Positions 57,001 through 64,000 of a stretch of 64,000 nucleotides of DNA are shown here, in pieces. Both the position numbers and the translations under genes were made by a program. The notes under the pieces are model-generated. The model did not search any database. It had not been told where the DNA came from and saw only the letters and a list, made by a program, of their open reading frames with translations. The DNA is from Heterodera schachtii. Lineage: Eukaryota > Nematoda > Chromadorea > Rhabditida > Heteroderidae. Numbering within the stretch: the first letter of the stretch is position 1; every line of letters begins with the position of its first letter. The stretch covers positions 335,675-399,674 of the forward strand of contig SIJG01000021.1 of assembly GCA_023374025.1 (NCBI GenBank). Direction: 5' to 3'.

Positions 57001-59004
57001 CCATTTTCGTACCGCCGTTTTCGTACCGGAGACGTTTTCGTACGAGTGGATATGCATTTTTAATCTTTAAATAATTACTAGGGCTGGGAATTTAAGTCAA
57101 ATGACTTTTTTTCGCTAACTTTAAATGGAGGAGTTTGATGACATTTTGAGGCAAAATTTGAATCTTAGTGAAGAACATGCCGAAAAATACAAAGAAAATT
57201 CCGAAAAATAAAAATTTCGATCGATAAAAATGCAGTGAAATCTGGCTGAATTTTTCTTAATTGTTGGAAGAATCTCTTAATGTTTGACAATTTAGCTTTT
57301 ATTAACTACAAAATGAACCAGCAGCAAGTAATTAAAACAAAACATAAATAATGATAAGTTGGTGCATGATGGTGCACTCTGTGTTCCACAAAGTCAGTAA
57401 CTGGACTTAACAATATTGTTCCTCAAAATGATCATAATTATGCCAATGTCAATCCCGAAAACCTTAACAATTTTCTTCGTGTATTTTCCGAAACTATGAA
57501 ATGCGACCTTATTTTGTCCCGGAATTTTGTTATTTTTGTTAAATTTATGAATTTTCTACATTCTATTTTATGAATGGGAAATAAAAATTAAATTGGTAAT
57601 AGTAGGGTTTGTCCCCCCCCCCCCTTTTTGAAAATTTTTTTTGATTTCAAAAATGAAAACATGTTTCAAAGGGTTTTCGGGGTCGCTGATCACAAATCCG
57701 GCATCCATTTCAACCAATTCCGAACCCCGGACCCGAATTCGAACAAAAAGTCGAAAATTAAAATTTTTCGCGACCCTGACCAAAAAATGCTTGTTTTGAG
57801 CGTTTATCTGACATTAATTTTGAACAATTTCTAACCCTGAAACAAATTCGAACAGAAAGTCGAAAGTCCAAATTTTCGAATTTCACTTTTATGTTCGTAT
57901 CTGTACAGAATGCTCATATTTTGTTGTTGCAATGGTTTCTGTTTAATTTGGATTGTTTTAGGTCAATTCATAACAAGCGTGAGAATTTTTAAAAATTTTG
58001 AATTTCAATTTTTTGTTTCGAATTAGGGTTCGGGGTTCGAAATTGGTGCAAATGAATGTTAGATTCGTGATAGCTACCCCAAAAACCCTTGAGTACATGG
58101 CAAAATCGCTCAAAACTAGCATTTTTGCCCCTTTTTAATGGGACCAATGTTCCCGACTTTTACCCATTTGCGCCTATGTCCAAAATCGAGGTCAAACTTA
58201 AGTTCTTTGAATCCTTGATAGGTTAAACAGCTTTAAATAAGCGACTGAAAGTGATTGTATGCGGTAATTTGAATTAGTATTTTTAAAATCACAAGAAAAG
58301 CATTTAGAAAATGTAGTTTTGTGGAAAAAATGGGAGATTGAGAATTATTGACTTAATAAAATAGAAAAAATTAAATTACCGATTTAATAACCTCACACCA
58401 GAAAAAACCGAAGGCGAAGGTGTTAAGAAAGATGACTTCGTAGGGACAACAAGATTTTACAATGTGCTTCTTTTTTTAAATCCTATTAATCATATAAAAA
58501 TAAATTAAAAAGGAAACAGTCAACCGGGTTCGAACTAATAATACCAAAGGTAGTGTTAGTGCTAAAGCACTAACCAATACATCACAATACACTTAAACAA
58601 AAACAAATTTAATTAATTTAATAAAATTTGGCAAAATGGTTAAAAAAAACTCAAATTTTGTATAAATTTTTGCCTTTTCCCCAATAAAAATGCCATTCTT
58701 AGGGGTGTATATTTAACCCCGACCCCAAGTCGGTGTTAAGGGTCGGGGTTGGAAGCGTCGGGGTCGGGGCGGGGTCGCAACCCTAGTTTACAGAGCCTAC
58801 GGCACTGCCCCTCTTTTAAAGAAAAAATATGGAAGTGATGGTGGAAAAATTTTTTTAATTAATTTTTTCCATGTTAAGGCGCCAAATGACCCAGAGGAAG
58901 GCACACGGACTCCGAAGAAACAATGGCGCAATGTTCCGGCAATGATTGCTCAACTACCACCCCACTGCATTCACGACGACCTCATGAAAATTTATAATAG
59001 ATAA
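54063..59004 (+). CDS. Sds3/BRMS1-like coiled-coil protein, five exons, 220 residues
   Basis: Exons 54063-54233, 54859-54954, 55761-55938, 56659-56750 and 58879-59004; all GT-AG, phases join, stop TAA. Start MDFYPTQFSSTS; then CEKYVAKMFYAERKFSELKT and KYYQARKAQIEKRRESVRKR, a basic middle, a long coiled coil (RAAERCREAELSAARLNLHE to MEQLKAETEAVEE), and the end APNDPEEGTRTPKKQWRNVP, LPPHCIHDDLMKIYNR. The pattern of two coiled coils followed by PNDP, a basic PKK motif and an acidic helix with DL resembles human SUDS3 (RRRPNDP, PDKRRKP, IMEDL). Those proteins are subunits of the Sin3 histone-deacetylase complex. The match is partial, so the function is a suggestion; the exon structure is firm. 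Introns 3 (inter-exon 54955-55760) and 4 (56751-58878) are filled with repeats. Confidence 0.6.
55076..55628. mobile_element. hAT-type word element, word ACCGGGC/GCCCGGT
   Basis: Starts TAGAGCCCGGAATTTTGAAA and ends GTCCGGGCTCTA, with a perfect 8-bp duplication ATTATCAG. CCCGGT, CCGGGC and CCCGTA words fill both ends. It lies wholly inside an intron of the Sds3-like gene. Confidence 0.92.
56175..56475 (+). repeat. GATAGGCGC repeat followed by AAAAGGCA words
   Basis: AAGGTATAACTGGGGGTCCG then GGCGGTGCAGATAGGCGCAGC starts the copy. The following stretch (56300-56460) carries AAAAGGCA or AAGGCAC about seven times, then ends GGCATATGCC. Intronic. Confidence 0.55.
56751..58878. other. Repeat-filled intron 4 of the Sds3-like gene
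   Basis: Holds TTTTCGTACCGCC words (56990-57045), the start of a TAGGGCTGGGAATTTAAGTC element (57079), a run of 11 C (57615), two copies of the CGGGTCCGGGGTTCG repeat (57680-57740 minus, 58010-58060 plus), and the composite SINE copy S2. Confidence 0.55.
58518..58785 (-). repeat. Composite tRNA-related SINE, copy S2
   Basis: On the minus strand: TAGGGTTGCGACCCCGCCCC at 58785, CCCCGAC words, AAATATACACCCCTAAGAATG (58690-58710), GGAAAAGGC, spacer, then GTATTGTGATGTATTGGTTA and a B-box TAGTTCGAACCCGG (58520-58595). The most complete of the three copies. Confidence 0.7.
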
Positions 59005-59155
59005 GGGCAGGCTGAGCTCGAAGGCAGAAGCCTAAAGATGAAAAGATCAAAATTATTAATTTTCAAAAAAACTATTAAATTTATTTTAAAAAACGGAATT
59101 TAATCGCTGTAAAAAAATCCCAAAAGATATTTTAAAGAAACCAAAACATATGAAC

Positions 59156-59830
59156 CAGGGCTACCCTTGAAAATTTCCCAAAATAAGTATATCGCTGGTC
59201 AAAATAAGTTTTAAGGGTCAAAAATAAGTACATTTTTTAAAATATGCTTCCAAACTTTAAATCAACTTTTTATTCAACAAAATCAAGCATTAGCAGCATA
59301 TTTCTCACCGCCAACTATTTTCTGAGCAATTGCGGCTTAGAAATGAGAAATTTATACATTTCCGAACAATTTTGATCAAAATTCACTTTTACTTGAACAG
59401 GCTTTTCACTGTTTCTACTTCATGCAAATTTCTCGTATTTTTTTCGCGGTTTTAAATTCGGTACCAGTATCCACTGTATGTGGCTTTACTTTGTATATTT
59501 GCAATTTTAGGCAGACAGTTTGAAAAATAAAAATTGGACTCAAAACTTTATTAAAAATCATTGGACTCATAAAAAATGTTTGGACTCATAAATTGTCATA
59601 GGACTCATAAATATTTTATTGGACTCGTAAACTTTGATTGGACTCATAAAAGTCAGATTGGACTCATAAAGTGCACTAGAGCCCCAAATTTTTGCGGGGT
59701 TTTCAGCCAATTTTTTAAGGAAAATAGGGTTTTGGGTGCCGATAGGCGCCGCCGGGAGAATTTTGAAATTTTAAGGCACTTTATTAATAGAATTAGTGCA
59801 AAATGGCAATATTTTATGATTTTAAATGTT
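59156..59830. repeat. Word-repeat region: AAAATAAGTA, then TTGGACTCATAAA
   Basis: Starts CAGGGCTACCCTTG (a YARNG end) and contains AAAATAAGTA words to 59240. At 59533-59665 TTGGACTCATAAA or a close variant occurs seven times at 18-22 base intervals. A GATAGGCGC copy follows (59735-59810). No right terminus with a matching duplication found. Confidence 0.6.
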
Positions 59831-60129
59831 AAAATTATGAATGAATTCCATCGATAAAGGAATAATTTTGAAAAATTAAAGAAAAATAATTGCTTGGAGG
59901 GGAATGATCCGACGATAAAATGAAGAACAAAACAAGATCACAACCCACTGGACCACGCATACGAGTAAGTAATGAAGCAAAAAGTAAGATTTTGGATATT
60001 AATTCGCTTCAAAAAAATTTCTTTCAAAATTATCATTTAATATCTAAATTCTCTCTGAATCCAAAAAATAAGACTAAAATAAGGACAAAGAGCTTAAATA
60101 CGGACAAATTTCGAGTATAGGGTGCAGGT

Positions 60130-60250
60130 GGTGCCAAGCAGGGACGGGCGAAACTTCGGCTTCGAAAAACTTTGAAAAATTCGGGTTTTTTGAGCTTCGA
60201 AGTTCGTGCTTCTGCTTCGGTTAATTTACCCGAAGTTTTGGGAAAAATAC
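60130..60250. repeat. CTTCG/CGAAG word repeat
   Basis: CAGGGACGGGCGAAACTTCGG begins a stretch rich in CTTCG and CGAAG words in both orientations (GAGCTTCGAAGTTCG); probably the left end of another hAT-type word element. Confidence 0.5.
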
Positions 60251-60964
60251 ACCTCTAAAGATCGAGTTTTAGGTGTGAAAAATGCACCCCTAATGATTTT
60301 AAATTTAATATATTTTTAAACTTAGTGCCCATCGTTCATTCACATGTAGTCAAGTGGGTTGTGCTTAGGTTTGTTCCCTATTTTTGCTTTGGATCAGTTC
60401 CTCTCCAAGTATTTTTAATTTTTCAAAACATTACTTTTTTCGATGGAAATTCAATACAAATTTAACAATTCCGTTAGATTTTTTCAGTTTAATAATTTTA
60501 AAAGCGGAACAACTTTTACATTGCAATCCGCTTAGTTTTTAATGCTTGACCCCTTATTTCGCCGCTAACATGTCTATTTTGCATGCGGTTTTCTCCAAAA
60601 CATTGAATAGCAGTGGGTGTTTTATGTGGCTGCTGGTGTCGGTTTGGGTTGAGTCTCTCAACTCCAAATTTTGCAGTTCCCCTCTTTCATGCTCCAAATA
60701 CGCAAACATCTACGCATTTGCTGTCCAAATTGCAATTTCTGTTTTCCGCCATTCGGCAAAAATTTTGACGATTTTTAGGAGTTTGGCGTGGCGAGAGTGA
60801 AGTTCAACCCGAACTTTCCAAACCGCAATTAAATGAAAGTCCAACCGGATCTTTCTAGGCAAAGTTCAACGGGATCTTTCCTTTTTTCGTTTAATAATTC
60901 TGAAGATGACCCAGGCTGCTTGCTATAGCCTGGGTAACATTTTTGCTAATCAATGCTTTATATC

Positions 60965-61345
60965 AGATATAGACTTTAACATCATCGAGACACAAAAACT
61001 TTTGAAAAAACTCCCGGATAAAAATGGAACATCCCGGATAATATAAGCTATAAAACATTGAAAAACTGCTATTCTTCATTAGCAACTGTTATTACTGACC
61101 TATTCAGGATTTCTTTAGATTCTGGTTCTCTTCCAGATATCTGGAAGGAATCAATTATTCCTCTTTTCAAAAAAGGGAATAAATTTAATCCTGAAAATTA
61201 TAGGCCTATTTCTATAACCTGCTCACTTTGCAGGGTTATGGAAAGAATTCTAAGCATGAATATTTACAATTTTCTACTAAAAAACAACAAAATTTAAGAA
61301 TATCAATTTGGTTTTGTTAGGAATAGGTCTACAACGAGTTTTGCA
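60965..61345 (+). pseudogene. Non-LTR retrotransposon (LINE) reverse transcriptase fragment
   Basis: On the plus strand, about 60985-61297: LLKKLPDKN, TLKNCYSSLATVITDLFRIS, SLPDIWKESIIPLFKKGNKF and NPENYRPISITCSLCRVMER, typical of RT domains 0-2 of jockey/CR1-like LINEs. An in-frame stop follows NNKI, and EYQFGFVRNRSTTSF continues to 61345, where unrelated sequence begins. 5' and 3' parts are missing; dead fragment. Confidence 0.85.
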
Positions 61346-61394
61346 GGTATAGGCATCTCGGGACGGCGCATCTGGGAAAACTATAGAGAAAAAT

Positions 61395-62500
61395 TTAGCA
61401 CGGCCAACTGAGTCCCAGCGGCTGATTTCTCATTTTTTCGTGCCTTTGTTGGCCCATAACTTTTTCTAAAACCTGAAGCATAAAAGTCCGCTGGTAGGGA
61501 CCTAAGTTGAAGTGTTGACTAAAATTTAAAAAATTCCAGACCTCTATGTCTAATAGGGAAGGCTGTAGGTTCGTGAACTTTTTCAGTACCAACTTTGTCC
61601 ACTTCAGTACCAGGCGAATAACTTATCAGGAGTAGAACTGAGCGGGCGGGGACCAGCGGGACTATTGTAGAGTTTTGAAAGCTCGATTTTTCCAAATTTT
61701 AAAATTTCGAAAATTTTCAAAATTTTTCGAGCTCGGCCTAAAAGTTGGTTTTTGAATTTTAGGATTTTTTAACGAATTTTCACAGAAAAAAGGAGACCAC
61801 TTTCAAGCAACCGTTTTTCGAGCTGTAGTGATTGGTTACATTTTTAGAAAATTTTTATTTTTTTCCGGAAATAGAAATTTTTTTTGACCTGTGCGGGACA
61901 TTTCAGTCCCGGGCCCATATTTTGCTTTTGCTTTTTTGGCTTAGTGAACCCCAAAAGCGAAATGCCCCAACTGTGCCCTACAACTTTTCCAGCAAAAATT
62001 TTTTGATCAGACCAAAGGCCTGGCCTGGAAAAATGGCAATACAAGGACTACCTGATTTGGACACTTCAGTACCAGGCGAATGCCACGCCAGGTTTTGCTT
62101 GGAGCAGGGGGTCACCAGTGGACTTTTTGTAGAGCTTTTAAAGCTCTATCCAACCATGTTTAAAAATTTCAAAAATTTTCGAGTTAGGCCTAAAAGTCGG
62201 TTTTTTCGTTTTTGAATTTTAGGATTTTGATTTTTCCCGGGAAAACGGAGACCACTTTCAAGCAACCGTTTTTCGAGCTCTATCGATTGGTGTTGTTTTC
62301 GAAAAAATTTCGATTTTTTCCCGGAAATAGAAACATTTTTTGGCCTGAGTGGGACATTTCAGTCCCGGGCCTATAACTCGTCAGGGGTTGGTTTTAGCGA
62401 AAAATTGCCTTAGAGCAAAATTGTAGAGCTTTTTAAGCTCTATCGAACGGTGTCCTATATGGCCAGAAATTTTCAAAATTTTTCGAGCTAGGCCCCTAGA
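61395..62500. repeat. Long imperfect tandem repeat, unit about 450 bp
   Basis: GGAGACCACTTTCAAGCAAC to GGACATTTCAGTCCCGGGCC occurs at 61791-61915 and again at 62248-62372; CACTTCAGTACCAGGCGAAT occurs at 61601 and 62064; GTAGAGCTTTTAAAGCTC-like text recurs three times. Shares phrases with the foldback at 52.3-53.2 kb and with 54530-54600. No coding content. Confidence 0.75.
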
Positions 62501-62954
62501 AATTTTCGAAAATTTTTTTTGGGTTGAAGAATGGAGTGAAAAATATTTTTCTGGGGTATTTTGAGGTGCTGAACACGAATATGATGTTTGTTTTCAGTTT
62601 CGGAAATTCTAGAATTTTTTAAAAATTCTATTTTTTGACAATTTTTTGGTCCTCGGGATTTTGGGCGAATATTTGAAAATTCGTAACTCACTTCACTGTG
62701 GGACAATTTTCATGTAATAAGGCTTTAAAAATAGCAAAAAATAAGGAGAATTTTATGGGATTTATTTAAGATTTATATATCAAAAACAAAAAAATTATTC
62801 CAGAAATTCTGGAAATTTTCGAATTTTCAGAAAAAAATTCAGAACTCGGTTCTGAAAAGAAATTCTTTTTTTCCCCGTTGTGGGTCAAAACTGCACTTTT
62901 TCACTAAAAATGATCCAATTTTGGCCGTTTTAAGGCAAAAAACTTGTAAAAATA

Positions 62955-63060
62955 ATGGAAAATGGAGGTCCGGCGGTGCCGATAGGCGCCGCCGGGAAAA
63001 TTTTTCAAAATTTGAGTACTATTTGTTATGAAAATTGCCTATAAAATTTTTAAATTTTCG
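62955..63060 (+). repeat. GATAGGCGC interspersed repeat, best copy
   Basis: GGAGGTCCGGCGGTGCCGAT then AGGCGCCGCCGGGAAAATTT and TTTGAGTACTATTTGTTATG. The core CGGCGGTGCC-GATA-GGCGCCGCCG is a 10-bp stem (one mismatch) with a GATA loop. Confidence 0.8.
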
Positions 63061-63064
63061 TTTG

Positions 63065-63175
63065 GGGGGGGGGAATTCGAAAAATTTTTCCATTATTTGC
63101 TGGAAAATTTTAAAAAATTTTCATTTCGGGGGGGGGGGGGGGGGAATTCCCCCCCTTTCCCCCCCCCCCCCCCCC
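63065..63175. repeat. Inverted G/C homopolymer block
   Basis: G runs (63064-63072, 63129-63142) followed by GAATTCCCCCCC and a C run to 63176: a near-perfect palindrome of homopolymers around GGAATTCC. Confidence 0.7.
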
Positions 63176-63362
63176 CTAGATACGCCCTTGACTATTTGAA
63201 TGAATCTTTGCGTGATTTTGACCGGGAGCGGGAAATTCCCGGTTTTCCCAGCCAAAAAGACCGGGTTTTCAACCCGATAAGTCCCGGTCCCGACCAGCCC
63301 TTATTTTTATCCAATTTTATTATTTTTGTAAATTCTCGCTTGTTCTACACTTTCATTTTAAG

Positions 63363-63560
63363 TAGGGTTGCGCCCCGACCCCGACATTTATGGCCATTTC
63401 CCCTAAGAATGGTATTTTCGTGGGAGAAAAGGCAAAATATTTTTTAATTTGACTTTTTAATCATTTTGAAAATTTTTTATAAATAAACGTATTGTGGTGT
63501 AGTGGTTAGTTCTGTAACACTAACCTTTTGTCATGAGTTCGATACCGGCTTATGTTTTTC
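63363..63560 (+). repeat. Composite tRNA-related SINE, copy S3
   Basis: TAGGGTTGCGCCCCGACCCC, then CCCCTAAGAATGGTATTTTC and GGGAGAAAAGGC, a spacer, then the tRNA-like GTATTGTGGTGTAGTGGTTA and B box GAGTTCGATACCGG (63489-63552). Confidence 0.7.
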
Positions 63561-64000
63561 TTTTCAATTAATTTTTTTCTGAGTTTTATAGGGTTTTTAA
63601 TCAAAAATACCATAAATTGGTTTTTTGGACAAAATCTGTTAACAAATCCACCCAAATAATGATTTTTTAAATTCATATGGAAAACCAGGACTGCCAGATG
63701 AAAATTTTAATAATTTCCCATCGCAATTTTTTCACCTTTGAGCCAATTTTTTTAAGATATATGCATGAAATAGGCTTTGCTCATTATTGTGTAATGGTTT
63801 TTTTTTCTGTTATTAAATATTAAACATTTATATTGCAATGGATATATTGTAAAAAGTGCATAAAAAAGAAATGATAAAAATAGATTTGACCGATTATTCC
63901 TCGTCCTGTTTATCCGTTCACTCCGCATTTTCTAAATATTTTAATAGGCTAAAAGGTGATTTCAAAAAATGCTTTTGGTATATTTCCGTATTTGCTTGAA
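63561..64000. other. Gene-free AT-rich end of window
   Basis: No exon or recognisable repeat. A TTATTGTGTAATGGTTTTTT stretch at 63783 faintly resembles another tRNA-like A box. Confidence 0.4.

Noticed and set aside
63028..63447. 139-codon frame rich in Gly and Pro
   Set aside because: Translation of homopolymer G and C runs across repeats; no splice or family support.

Overview
This is eukaryotic, AT-rich DNA with short split genes, GT-AG and at least one GC-AG intron, and a heavy load of inverted repeats. Two gene families point to a plant-parasitic cyst nematode (Heteroderidae, probably Globodera): glutathione-synthetase-like genes with signal peptides and a degraded ATP-binding loop, and an F-box-like family (MSDNP... 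start, DLLPPFQLGLGIALISHR core) that I remember as greatly expanded in Globodera. The assignment is inference; nothing was searched.

Layout. 0.8-8.4 kb: two glutathione-synthetase-like genes, tail to tail, both damaged. 9-13.4 kb: gene-free cluster of hAT-type inverted-repeat elements and a tRNA-derived SINE. 13.8-17.9 kb: an intact eight-exon, 377-residue inhibitory serpin whose introns carry related foldback elements. 18.2-18.6 kb: a relic of a later repeat unit. 19.2-22.1 kb: a decayed Helitron. 22.4-43 kb: three copies of a segment holding, in order, a secreted-protein gene (A), a small Cys-containing exon pair (B), a multi-homeobox gene (C, minus strand) and an F-box-like gene (D, plus strand). 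The middle copy is truncated and badly decayed; the third is the most complete for D. 44.0-45.2 kb: an intact secreted helical protein gene. 45.5-48.5 kb: an F-box/leucine-rich-repeat gene. 50.6-51.3 kb: a fragment copied from the secreted gene, then a 12-kDa-class small heat shock protein. 54.1-59.0 kb: a five-exon gene resembling Sds3/BRMS1, with its introns blown up by repeats. 59-64 kb: repeats with a LINE reverse-transcriptase fragment.

The most unusual signal is a set of elements that share hAT-type ends (YARNG, mostly TAGRG) and 8-bp target duplications, while each interior is built from a different short word repeated many times, often in both orientations (for example ATATGTA, TCCATATTT, ATCCTCATTT, AATAGTGAC, ACGGGTAAGGG, CCGGG, CCTGG). 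Seven insertions have target duplications that can be read off directly, five perfect and two one base off. The second notable feature is the homeobox gene: seven third-helix segments, only five with helices 1 and 2, and the invariant Asn51 lost in all but the last.
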